Below the pieces are notes generated by a model. It was not told where the DNA came from, did no database searches, and saw only the letters and a list, made by a program, of their open reading frames with translations. A DNA stretch of 64,000 nt from positions 1 to 64,000 of the forward strand of contig NZ_JAATEJ010000017.1 of the NCBI RefSeq assembly GCF_012034175.1, in the 5' to 3' direction. Source of the DNA: Actinacidiphila epipremni. Its GTDB lineage: Bacteria > Actinomycetota > Actinomycetes > Streptomycetales > Streptomycetaceae. A program made the position numbers and the translations under genes. Shown piece after piece: positions 33,233 to 40,259 of the stretch (positions are counted from its first letter, which is position 1; each line of letters starts with the position of its first letter).

Positions 33233-33427
33233 CTAGTGCTTGCCGGCGATGGTGAAGAGGAAGTACAGGTAGGCGGCGAGCAGATGGGCGACGACCACGT
33301 AGACCAGGACGCGCAGGACGACCCCGCGCTGCTTGCGCTTCTCGCTGCCGTTGGTGGTGGGGACGACGACCGGGGTGACCGGGGTGGCCGGTCGGACCTC
33401 GTGCTGGGTGCCCTCGGTGGTGGCCAT
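33233..33427 (-). CDS. Small membrane protein, DUF6126-like
   Basis: A 64-residue protein with a polar Thr/Val/Pro-rich N-terminus, a basic patch (EKRKQRG) and one membrane helix (VLVYVVVAHLLAAYLYFLF). By memory it matches the DUF6126 family, which is often coded next to XRE-type regulators in streptomycetes; that is the case here, with the XRE-cupin gene 90 bases upstream on the same strand. AGGAGA precedes the ATG. The function is unknown. Confidence 0.75.
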   Translation of the reverse strand: MATTEGTQHEVRPATPVTPVVVPTTNGSEKRKQRGVVLRVLVYVVVAHLLAAYLYFLFTIAGKH

Positions 33428-33517
33428 GTCCTTGTCTCCTCGCGGTGTGTTCAGGGAAAGCCTCGGGAAAATCAGGGGCGCGATCGGTGCGCGTTCGATG
33501 GGCGATCGGTGCCGCGA

Positions 33518-34177
33518 TCAGTGCGCGGGGCCGTGGTGCGCGCCGGCGCCGGTACGGGGCGGCGGGCCGACGCACAGCGCCGACGTCTCGCTCTGCATCA
33601 GCGTGTGGACGAACAGCACGTCCGCGCCGGTGCCGCCGGTCGCGGACAGGCGGTGCGGGACGAGCGAGTCGAAGTGCGCGGAGTCGCCGGGCGCCAGGGT
33701 GTGGACCCGCTCGCCGAGCGTCAGTTGCAGCGTGCCGCCGGTGACGTACAGCCACTCCTCGCCGGGGTGCACACGGACCAGCGCGCGCTGCGCCCCGGCC
33801 TCCGCCGGGATGTGCAGCCGCAGCGCCTGCATGGCGCGCCCGGTGCCGCCCGCCCGCCAGTACGTCCAGCCGGCGGACGGTACCGCGGCGGCGTCCTTGC
33901 CGCGTAGGATCGGATCGGGTTCGCTCGCGGTCTCGCCCAGCAGGTCCGAGACCGTGGTCCCGTACATCCGGGCGAGCCCGAGCAGGACCGGGAGCGACGG
34001 CTGCCGCAGCCCGGACTCCAGCCGCGACAGGTGCGCGGCGGACAGGCCGGCCCGGCCGGCGGCGTGCTCCAGCGTCAGGCCCGCCGCCAGGCGCAGGTCC
34101 CGCAGGCGCGGGGCCAGCACCAGGTCCTCGTCGGGGGCCGCGGGTGCTGCGGGGGGCTGGTGGTCGGTGACTGCCAT
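33518..34177 (-). CDS. XRE-family regulator with cupin sensor domain
   Basis: A 219-residue regulator. Residues 22-80 form an XRE helix-turn-helix (LRDLRLAAGLTLEHAAGRAG and SAAHLSRLESGLRQPSLPVL). Residues about 120-205 form a cupin barrel with VHPGEEWLYVTGGTLQL and LAPGDSAHFDSLVPHRL, the ligand-sensing part. The ATG at 34177 gives the normal family N-terminus. It diverges from a flavoprotein oxidoreductase; TTTGCC-type palindromes lie between them, and the DUF6126-like gene follows it. Confidence 0.9.
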   Translation of the reverse strand: MAVTDHQPPAAPAAPDEDLVLAPRLRDLRLAAGLTLEHAAGRAGLSAAHLSRLESGLRQPSLPVLLGLARMYGTTVSDLLGETASEPDPILRGKDAAAVPSAGWTYWRAGGTGRAMQALRLHIPAEAGAQRALVRVHPGEEWLYVTGGTLQLTLGERVHTLAPGDSAHFDSLVPHRLSATGGTGADVLFVHTLMQSETSALCVGPPPRTGAGAHHGPAH

Positions 34178-34199
34178 GCGTCCATGGAACAGCAGCTCA

Positions 34200-34314
34200 T
34201 GCCTCTGGGGCAAAAAGTTTGCCTGAGAGGCAAATCCCGCGCGACGCCTCCCCTCCCACGCGATGTCCGGCCGCCGGTCCGGCCCCGCCGCCTGGGGCTT
34301 TGCTGATCCGGCAA
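34200..34314. promoter_or_regulatory. Cluster of TTTGCC/GGCAAA dyads, probable XRE-cupin operators
   Basis: TTTGCCT (34218-34224) and AGGCAAA (34228-34234) form a perfect 17-bp palindrome. A weaker TGCC/GGCA pair is at 34200-34212, and TTGC/GCAA at 34300-34314. A further TTTGCC half-site is at 34320-34325. One set lies near the regulator start and the other near the oxidoreductase start, as expected when one protein controls both. Confidence 0.6.
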
Positions 34315-34334
34315 TGTTGTTTGCCGTTTTCCGC

Positions 34335-34364
34335 CCTCCTCGCCGACGATCGCCGACGAGGAGG
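34335..34364 (+). promoter_or_regulatory. Leader hairpin that would cover the oxidoreductase ribosome site
   Basis: CCTCCTCG (34335-34342) is complementary to CGAGGAGG (34357-34364), which contains the ribosome-binding site of the flavoprotein gene starting at 34373. The 14-base loop holds CGCCGACGATCGCCGA-like repeats. If formed in mRNA, the stem would hide the ribosome site. Confidence 0.45.
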
Positions 34365-34372
34365 CAGACGAC

Positions 34373-35440
34373 ATGACGAACCACCATCCGCAGCCCGAAG
34401 CCGAGCCCAGGCCCGAAGCCGCGCCCGAGCCCGGAGCCGCAGCCGCGCCCGAGCCCCGAGCCGCAGCCGAAGCCCAAGCCGACGTCGAGGCCCTGGTGCT
34501 CGGCGGCGGCGCCGCCGGACTTGCCGGTGCGGCAACCCTGGCCCGCGCCCGCCGCTCGGTCCTGGTCATCGACGCCGGAGCGCCGCGCAACGCCCCCGCG
34601 TCGGGCGTGCACACCTATCTCGCCCGCGAGGGCACCCCGCCCGCGCAGCTGCTGGCCGCCGGCCGGGCCGAGGTCGAGGGCTACGGCGGCCGGATCCGCC
34701 GGGGGACCGCCACCGCCGCCGAGCGCCGCCCGGGCGGCGGCTTCCTGGTCACCCTCGACGACGGCACGACCCTGACCGCGAGCCGGCTGCTGGTCACCAC
34801 CGGCCTGACCGACGAACTGCCCGCCGTCCCGGGCCTGGCACAGCTGTGGGGCCGCGACGTGCTGCACTGCCCGTACTGCCACGGCTGGGAGGTGCGCGAC
34901 CGGGCCGTGGGCGTCCTCGGCACCGGCCCCATGGCCGCGCACCAGGCGCTGCTGTGGCGGCAGTGGACCGACCGCGTCACCCTCTTCCTGCACACCGCGC
35001 CCGAACCGGACGACGAGACGTACGAGCGGCTCGCCGCGCGCGGCGTGAGCGTCGTCGACGGCGAGGTGATCCGGCTCGTCGCCGAGGGCGGGCGGCTCGC
35101 CGCCGTCGAACTGGCCGGCGGGCGGCGGATCGCGGCCGACGCCCTGGCCGTCGCCCCGCGCTTCACGGCCAACGCCGGCATCCTGCGCGGCCTCGGCCTG
35201 GAGGCGGAGGAGCAGCGCATGGGGGAGTACGTGATGGGCACCCGCATCCCCGCGGACCCGGCCGGCGCGACCGCCGTGCCCGGCGTGTGGGTGGCCGGCA
35301 ACGTCGCCAACCTGACCGAGCAGGTCATCGGCGCGGCTGCCGCGGGCGTGCGCGCCGCCGCCGCGATCAACGCCGACCTCGTGGAGGCCGACACCCGCCG
35401 CGCCGTCGCGAAGGCCCGGGCGGCCACCGCGCCCGCATGA
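34373..35440 (+). CDS. Thioredoxin-reductase-like FAD/NAD(P) oxidoreductase
   Basis: A 355-residue flavoprotein. Residues 1-38 are a Pro/Glu/Ala-rich leader of no family value. The FAD motif LVLGGGAAGLAGAATLARA starts near residue 41. The redox-active pair is in CPYCHGWE near residue 163, and VGVLGTGPMAAHQA is the NAD(P) Rossmann motif. The C-terminal FAD motif is GVWVAGNVANLTEQVIGA. The group includes HTH-linked reductases of unknown partner. A hairpin covers the ribosome site, and XRE-cupin palindromes lie upstream. Confidence 0.87.
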   Translation: MTNHHPQPEAEPRPEAAPEPGAAAAPEPRAAAEAQADVEALVLGGGAAGLAGAATLARARRSVLVIDAGAPRNAPASGVHTYLAREGTPPAQLLAAGRAEVEGYGGRIRRGTATAAERRPGGGFLVTLDDGTTLTASRLLVTTGLTDELPAVPGLAQLWGRDVLHCPYCHGWEVRDRAVGVLGTGPMAAHQALLWRQWTDRVTLFLHTAPEPDDETYERLAARGVSVVDGEVIRLVAEGGRLAAVELAGGRRIAADALAVAPRFTANAGILRGLGLEAEEQRMGEYVMGTRIPADPAGATAVPGVWVAGNVANLTEQVIGAAAAGVRAAAAINADLVEADTRRAVAKARAATAPA

Positions 35441-35462
35441 CCCGCCGGGCATGCCGTACGTC

Positions 35463-35508
35463 CCCGGGCCGGCGCCGGGGGCGCACGGCCTGCCCGGCGC
35501 CGGGCCCG
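35463..35508. terminator. GC-rich hairpin after the flavoprotein gene
   Basis: CGGCGCCGGG near 35470-35479 pairs with CCCGGCGCCG at 35493-35502, and the flanking GGGCC/GGGCCC bases extend the stem with one bulge. It begins about 25 bases after the stop codon and is a likely terminator. The rest of 35509-35636 shows no gene; GGGAG at 35626-35630 serves the next one. Confidence 0.55.
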
Positions 35509-35636
35509 TACCCCCGACCCAGGGGGGCGCGCGCCGGGCGGTCCGCGCCGGGGGTGCGCTTCCGCACGCCGCTTACGGGCGCCCGGCCGAACCCGATTGA
35601 ATAGGGGCAATTCCGGCCACCAGCAGGGAGCCCCGC

Positions 35637-36350
35637 ATGACCGACGGCCCCACCCCCGCGGTGGTCTTCGACGCCCCCTTCACCGACCGCACCGCCTGGG
35701 CGGTCGGCCGCACCTCCGCCTACCCGCCGGACGGGCGCAACCCCGGCGACAACAAGCTCGACGAGATCGGCCCCGGCTACGCCCCCACCGCCGCCGGCGT
35801 CTTCACCGCCCGCCGCGCCCGCGACGGCGGCTGGCACACCGCCCTGGTCTCCACCGAATACGCCCCCGGCGGCTTCGAGCTGCTCCCCGGCGACGAACTG
35901 AGCGCCACCTGCACCGTCCACGACGTCCAGGGCGCCTGGCCCGCGCTGTGGACATGGGGCCGCGACACCCGCGGCGGCCCGCAGCCCGGCCACGGCGAGG
36001 TCGACGCCTTCGAATACCACGCCACCAACCCCCGCCTGCTGGAGCTGACCAACCACGTCCGCGCCGCCGGCCACTACGCCGAGGACGCCGTCACCCCCGG
36101 CCGCCCCTTCGCGCTGCGCGTCGTCCTCGGCGCGGGCAACGTCGAGTGGTATGTGGACGGCCGGCTGCTGTTCGCCGACCACCGCGGTGTCGGCCCGCAC
36201 TGGCGGGCCTGGCCCGTGGTGTGCGTCAGCGTCGCCGCCGGCGCCTACGGCCATCTGCCGCCCGCGCCCGGCACCGACGAGCTGCACTGGCAGTGCACCG
36301 GGCTGACGGTGCGCCGCCCGGCTGGCGCGAGCCGAAATCCGCCCGCATGA
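35637..36350 (+). CDS. GH16-like (concanavalin-fold) protein, no signal peptide
   Basis: A 237-residue protein resembling family 16 glycoside hydrolases (laminarinase/beta-glucanase). The catalytic pattern ExDxxE is present in GEVDAFEYHA near residue 121. Further matches are AWPALWTWGRD before it and LGAGNVEWYVDGRLLF after it, the usual GH16 strand. There is no signal peptide and the chain is short for a secreted glucanase, so the protein would act in the cytoplasm or be exported by another route. AGGGAG upstream supports the ATG. Confidence 0.7.
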   Translation: MTDGPTPAVVFDAPFTDRTAWAVGRTSAYPPDGRNPGDNKLDEIGPGYAPTAAGVFTARRARDGGWHTALVSTEYAPGGFELLPGDELSATCTVHDVQGAWPALWTWGRDTRGGPQPGHGEVDAFEYHATNPRLLELTNHVRAAGHYAEDAVTPGRPFALRVVLGAGNVEWYVDGRLLFADHRGVGPHWRAWPVVCVSVAAGAYGHLPPAPGTDELHWQCTGLTVRRPAGASRNPPA

Positions 36351-36438
36351 TCGGCGGGAAAACGGGCAGGTGCTGCGACGCCATCCCCGGGCCGCCGCGC
36401 CCGGGGCCCCTCACCCCCCATGGAACGGAGTCGGTGCG

Positions 36439-37281
36439 ATGACCCGGCGACAGCCGTCGCACACCCGCGCCCACCAGGCCGGCGAGACCGGCGCGGACGT
36501 GGCGCGCGGAGCGCCCTGCTGGGTCAGCCTCTCGGCCCGCGACCTGGCCGCCGCCGAGAAGTTCTACGGCACGGTGCTCGGCTGGGAGTTCCGCTCCACC
36601 ACGCTCGGCACCCGCTTCGCCGTCGCCCTCAGCGACGGCCACCCGGTCGCCACGATCGGCGCGGTCGCCGGCGACATGCAGGTCGCCGTGGTCTGGACGC
36701 CCTTCTTCGCCGTCCCGCAGATCGACGAGGCGACCGCCCGGATCCGCGAGCGCAGCGCCACCGTCGCACTGGGCCCGGTCTCCTTCGCCTCCGGCCGCGC
36801 GGCGCTGGCCGCCGACCGGGACGGCGCGGTCTTCGGCGTGTGGGACGGCCGGCTGCCCGGCGGCTGGGAGTCCTGGCACGACCGCGGCCCGGTCGTCGTC
36901 CGGCTGCACACCCGGGACGCCTTCGAGGCGGCGATCTTCTACGGCGGCGTCCTCCAGTGGGCGGACGGCGACGGCGACGGCTGCTCGGTGAGCTACGAGC
37001 CGGAGCAGTCCGAGGTCGTCGTGCGCACCGGCGGCAGCGTCGTCGCCCGGATCTACTCCGGCGCCGTCGAGGCCGCCCCCGACCCGGCCGCGCGCCCGCA
37101 CTGGTCGGTGCACTTCCCCGTCCGGGACGTGCCCTCCACCGTGGAGACCGCGCGCACGCTGGGCGCCACCGTGCTCGCCACCGGCGAGGGGCCGGACGGC
37201 CCGTGGGCGGACCTGTGCGACCCGGACGGCGGGCGCTTCACCGTCTTCGCCCCGCCCGCACCGGAGCCGCCGGCCCTGTGA
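36439..37281 (+). CDS. VOC (glyoxalase/bleomycin-resistance fold) protein
   Basis: A 280-residue tandem VOC protein similar to the hydroxylase-associated Cfp30B type. The first module begins PCWVSLSARDLAAAEKFYG and LGWEF, the second near HWSVHFPVRDVPSTVETA. The last strand is LCDPDGGRFTVF. Such proteins bind metals or small ligands, and many are not lyases. CGGAG (36426-36430) sits eight bases before the ATG at 36439. The gene lies 88 bp after the GH16-like gene and probably shares its direction only. Confidence 0.87.
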   Translation: MTRRQPSHTRAHQAGETGADVARGAPCWVSLSARDLAAAEKFYGTVLGWEFRSTTLGTRFAVALSDGHPVATIGAVAGDMQVAVVWTPFFAVPQIDEATARIRERSATVALGPVSFASGRAALAADRDGAVFGVWDGRLPGGWESWHDRGPVVVRLHTRDAFEAAIFYGGVLQWADGDGDGCSVSYEPEQSEVVVRTGGSVVARIYSGAVEAAPDPAARPHWSVHFPVRDVPSTVETARTLGATVLATGEGPDGPWADLCDPDGGRFTVFAPPAPEPPAL

Positions 37282-37345
37282 GCCCCGCTCTCCCGCCCGC
37301 CGCCGCCTCTCCCGGCGGGCGGGAATGCGCCGCCGGCCCTCTGCG

Positions 37346-37377
37346 TTGACGCCCTCGCACGACGAAAACGACTTCCA
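37346..37377 (+). promoter_or_regulatory. Probable promoter with Zur-like site before the zinc-free ribosomal genes
   Basis: TTGACG at 37346-37351 is a good -35 element. Between 37363 and 37377 the sequence CGAAAACGACTTCCA agrees in about ten of 15 positions with the streptomycete Zur box as I remember it (TGAAAATCATTTTCA), where the -10 region would be. This fits Zur control of the following genes. The match is imperfect and the assignment rests mainly on gene identity. Confidence 0.45.
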
Positions 37378-37397
37378 TGTCGGAGAGAGGTGGTCCC

Positions 37398-37562
37398 ATG
37401 GCCCGCAGCGAACAGCGCCCCGTCGTCACGCTGCGCTCCACCGCCGGTACCGGTCACAGCTACGTGACCCGCAAGAACCGGCGCAACAACCCCGACCGGC
37501 TGACGCTGCTGAAGTACGACCCGGTCGCCCGCGCGCACGTGCTCTTCCGCGAAGAGCGCTGA
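37398..37562 (+). CDS. rpmG: Ribosomal protein bL33, zinc-free (C-minus) form
   Basis: A 54-residue bL33, nearly identical in pattern to streptomycete L33 (LRSTAGTGHSYVTRKNRRNN, and VARAHVLFREER at the end). It has no cysteine, so it is the zinc-independent paralogue, which replaces the Cys4 form under zinc limitation in actinobacteria. GAGAGG at 37385-37390 supports the ATG at 37398; a GTC-rich in-frame extension to 37377 is unlikely. It is followed 62 bases later by the zinc-free L31 gene. Confidence 0.95.
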   Translation: MARSEQRPVVTLRSTAGTGHSYVTRKNRRNNPDRLTLLKYDPVARAHVLFREER

Positions 37563-37624
37563 CCGCCGCGGCGCCATCGCGACGCCCGCGCAGCACACCG
37601 GTCCCGACCCGCGAGAGGACACCC

Positions 37625-37876
37625 ATGAAGCACGGCATCCACCCCGAGACCCGTCCCGTCGTCTTCCGCGACAAGGCCGGCGACCTGGCCTTCCTGACCA
37701 GGTCCACCGCGAGCTCCGACCGCACGGTGGAATGGACCGACGGAAAGACGTACCCCGTCATCGACGTGGAGATCTCCTCGGCCAGCCACCCCTTCTACAC
37801 CGGCCGGGCCCGCGAGCTCGACACCGCGGGCCGCGTCGAGCGCTTCCGCCGCCGCTACGGCCGCAGCGCCGGCTGA
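37625..37876 (+). CDS. rpmE2: Ribosomal protein bL31 type B (zinc-free)
   Basis: An 83-residue bL31 of type B. Signature segments are KHGIHPETRPVVFRDKAGD near the start and ISSASHPFYTGRARELDTAGRVERF near the end (read as ISSASHPFYTG, then RARELDTAGRVERF). The CxxC zinc motif of type A is absent. It completes a pair with bL33 and is expected to be induced when zinc is scarce, freeing ribosomal zinc. AGAGGA precedes the ATG, and a perfect terminator follows. Confidence 0.95.
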   Translation: MKHGIHPETRPVVFRDKAGDLAFLTRSTASSDRTVEWTDGKTYPVIDVEISSASHPFYTGRARELDTAGRVERFRRRYGRSAG

Positions 37877-37893
37877 CCGCAGGAAAGAAGCCC

Positions 37894-37931
37894 ACGGGCC
37901 GCGCCCCCCGACACGCGGGGGCGCGGCCCGT
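37894..37931. terminator. Perfect 15-bp terminator hairpin after rpmE2
   Basis: ACGGGCCGCGCCCCC (37894-37908) pairs fully with 37917-37931 around an 8-base loop (37909-37916). It lies between rpmE2 and the convergent GNAT gene, whose stop is at 37965, so it can serve both. Confidence 0.88.
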
Positions 37932-37964
37932 CGCGCTGTGGCCGCGCCCGCGGTCCGGGAGCGG

Positions 37965-38453
37965 TCACAGCGCCAGATGCATGATGTGCAGCCCCACATA
38001 CCCCAGCCGCGGATGCCGGAAGCCCTCCGGCAGCGTCCCGATGACCTCGAAGCCCAGCGAGCGGTAGAGCGCGACGGCGTGCACATTGCTCTCCACGACC
38101 GCGTTGAACTGCATCGCCCGGTAGCCCTGCGCCCGCGCCCACTCCACCGAGTACGCGCACAGCGCCCGCCCGACCCCCCGCCCCCGGTGCGCCGGGTCGA
38201 CCATGTAGCTGGCACTCGCGATGTGCGAGCCGTTCCCCATGTGGTTGCGGTTCATCTTCGCCGTGCCGGCGACCGCCCCGGCCTCGTCGACCGCGACGAC
38301 CGTACGGAACGGCGCCGCCAGCATCCACCACGCGCGGCCCTGCTCCGGCGTCATGTCCGGCGGGTAGGTGAACGTCTCGCCCTCGGTGACGATGCGCCGG
38401 AAGAACGGCCAGATCGCCGCCCAGTCCGCTTCCTCGGCTTCCCTGATCAGCAT
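37965..38453 (-). CDS. GNAT-family N-acetyltransferase
   Basis: A 162-residue acetyltransferase. The acetyl-CoA motif is HRGRGVGRALCAYSVEWAR near residues 92-110, after SASYMVDP, and NVHAVALYRSLGFEVIGTLP follows, the typical late GNAT block. It resembles phosphinothricin/toxin-type acetyltransferases of the MnaT group, but the substrate is not readable. It ends convergent to rpmE2, beyond a shared terminator. Confidence 0.88.
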   Translation of the reverse strand: MLIREAEEADWAAIWPFFRRIVTEGETFTYPPDMTPEQGRAWWMLAAPFRTVVAVDEAGAVAGTAKMNRNHMGNGSHIASASYMVDPAHRGRGVGRALCAYSVEWARAQGYRAMQFNAVVESNVHAVALYRSLGFEVIGTLPEGFRHPRLGYVGLHIMHLAL

Positions 38454-38529
38454 CGCCCCACCCTGCCCGGCCCCCGCCCCGTACCGCCAGCGGTTTAGGC
38501 CCTCCCCGGCCAGGCGCGCGGGGGAGGGC

Positions 38530-39381
38530 TCAGCGGGCGGGTTCGCCGAAGCGCTCGTGGCCCAGCACGCCGAGCAGCCGCAGTTTGTCGTACCCCTCGC
38601 TGCGCGGCGGCGCGGTCAGCACGACCAGCGCCTGGTGCTGGTCCTCGGTGAACAGCGCCTGGCAGTCCAGCTCGATCGGGCCGAGCTCGGGGTGGACCAG
38701 GGTCTTGTGGTCCTCGAAGCGCCGGGCCACCTCGTGCCGCTCCCACAGCGCGGCGAACTCCGCGCTCCTGGCCCGCAGCGCGCGGACCAGCTCACCGGCG
38801 GGCGAGGCCGGGCCCATCGACGCGTGCGCGGCCCGCAGGCCCGCGACCAGGGCGCGGCTGTGCCGGTCCCGGTCGGCCTCCGGGTAGCGGACCCGCTCGG
38901 CCGGATCGGTGAACCAGCGGTAGGCCTCGCTGCGCGCCAGGCCCGTATGCCGCGAGGCGTCGCCGAACAGCGCCGCGGCCAGCCGGTTCTGCGCCAGCGT
39001 CTCGCCCAGGCTGGAGACCACCAGCGCCGGGGAGTCGTCCAGCCGGTCCAGCACCCGCAGCAGCGCCGGGGCGACATGCGCGGCGGCGGCCCAGGACGCG
39101 GCCGGCGGGTTGTGGCCCGCGACCCGGAAGAGGTAGTCGCGCTCGGCGGCGGTCAGCCGCAGCGCCCGGGCGAGCGCGGCGAGCATCTGCTCACTGGGCT
39201 GCGGGCCGCGCCGCTGCTCCAGGCGGGTGTAGTAGTCGATGGACATCACCGCGAGCGTCGCCACCTCCTCGCGGCGCAGCCCGGTGGCCCGGCGGCGGAC
39301 GCCGGGCGCCATCCCCACGTCCTCGGGCTGCAGCTCCTCGCGGCGGCGCCGCAGGAAAGCGGCCAGTGCGTCACGGTCCAT
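38530..39381 (-). CDS. XRE-type regulator with MmyB ligand-binding domain
   Basis: A 283-residue regulator. The N-terminal helix-turn-helix (TGLRREEVATLAVMSIDYYTR is split here as TGLRREEVATLA and MSIDYYTRLEQRRG) is followed by the MmyB-like domain (residues about 105-275), including LVVSSLGETLAQNRLAAALF and the terminal LRLLGVLGHERFGEP. GATAAT on the minus strand (39389-39394) ends seven bases before the ATG at 39381, so I prefer that leaderless start over the ATG three codons earlier. It diverges from an SDR gene that it probably represses. Confidence 0.9.
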   Translation of the reverse strand: MDRDALAAFLRRRREELQPEDVGMAPGVRRRATGLRREEVATLAVMSIDYYTRLEQRRGPQPSEQMLAALARALRLTAAERDYLFRVAGHNPPAASWAAAAHVAPALLRVLDRLDDSPALVVSSLGETLAQNRLAAALFGDASRHTGLARSEAYRWFTDPAERVRYPEADRDRHSRALVAGLRAAHASMGPASPAGELVRALRARSAEFAALWERHEVARRFEDHKTLVHPELGPIELDCQALFTEDQHQALVVLTAPPRSEGYDKLRLLGVLGHERFGEPAR

Positions 39382-39482
39382 GCACTCCATTATCGGACGC
39401 CGCCCGGCGCGAACCAGGGACCGCCGATCCCCCGATCAGCGCTCCCTGCCCGCCCCGCCGGCGGCTGCCTAGCGTCATGGCC

Positions 39483-40247
39483 ATGAACATCTCCGGCAAC
39501 ACCGTCTTCATCCCGGGCTCCACCAGCGGCATCGGCCTGGCCCTCGCGCTGGCGCTGCACGCCCGGGGCAACACCGTCGTCGTGGGCGGCCGGCGCACCG
39601 AGCTGCTCGACCGGATCGCCGCCGAGCACCCCGGGCTCGGCACCGTCGTGATCGACACGACCGACCCGGCGAGCATCCGGGTCGCCACCGAGGACGTCCT
39701 GGCCCGCTACCCGGACCTGAACGTCCTGGTCACCATGGCCGGCATCATGCACATCGAGGACTGGCACCGGCCCGCGGACTTCCTCGCCTCGGCGGAGTCG
39801 GTCGTCACCACCAATGTGCTCGGCCCGATCCGGCTGATCGCCGCGTTCGTCGAGCACCTGCAGAGCCGGCCGGACGCCACGATCATGACCGTCTCCTCGG
39901 GACTGGCCTTCACCCCGCTGCGGATCACCCCCAGCTACAACGCCTCCAAGGCCGCGATCCACATGCTCAGCGAGTCGCTGCGGCTCCAGCTGGCCGACAC
40001 CACCGTGAAGGTCGTCGAGCTCGTGCCGCCGTCGGTGCGCACCGCGCTGCTGCCCGGGCAGGAGTCCAGCGAGTTCGCGATGCCGCTGGAGGACTTCGTC
40101 GCCGAGGCCGTGGAACTCCTCGCGACCCGGCCGGACGCCAAGGAGATCCAGGTCGAGCAGGTGAAGTTCCTGCGCTACGGCGAGGCGCGCGGCGACTACG
40201 ACGAGGTCGTCGCCACCGTCAACCACCTCGACCCGCACGGCAGGTGA
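39483..40247 (+). CDS. Short-chain dehydrogenase, DltE-like
   Basis: A 254-residue SDR beginning MNISGNTVFIPG, with the cofactor motif GSTSGIGLALALAL, the Ser block TVSSGLAFTPL and the Tyr/Lys pair in YNASKAAIHM. The group is named after DltE-like oxidoreductases; substrate unknown. TAGCGT at 39470-39475 is seven bases before the second ATG (39483), which suits a leaderless start; the first ATG (39477) is too close to it. The MmyB-type regulator faces it across about 100 bases. Confidence 0.88.
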   Translation: MNISGNTVFIPGSTSGIGLALALALHARGNTVVVGGRRTELLDRIAAEHPGLGTVVIDTTDPASIRVATEDVLARYPDLNVLVTMAGIMHIEDWHRPADFLASAESVVTTNVLGPIRLIAAFVEHLQSRPDATIMTVSSGLAFTPLRITPSYNASKAAIHMLSESLRLQLADTTVKVVELVPPSVRTALLPGQESSEFAMPLEDFVAEAVELLATRPDAKEIQVEQVKFLRYGEARGDYDEVVATVNHLDPHGR

Positions 40248-40259
40248 CCGCCGGCGGCG

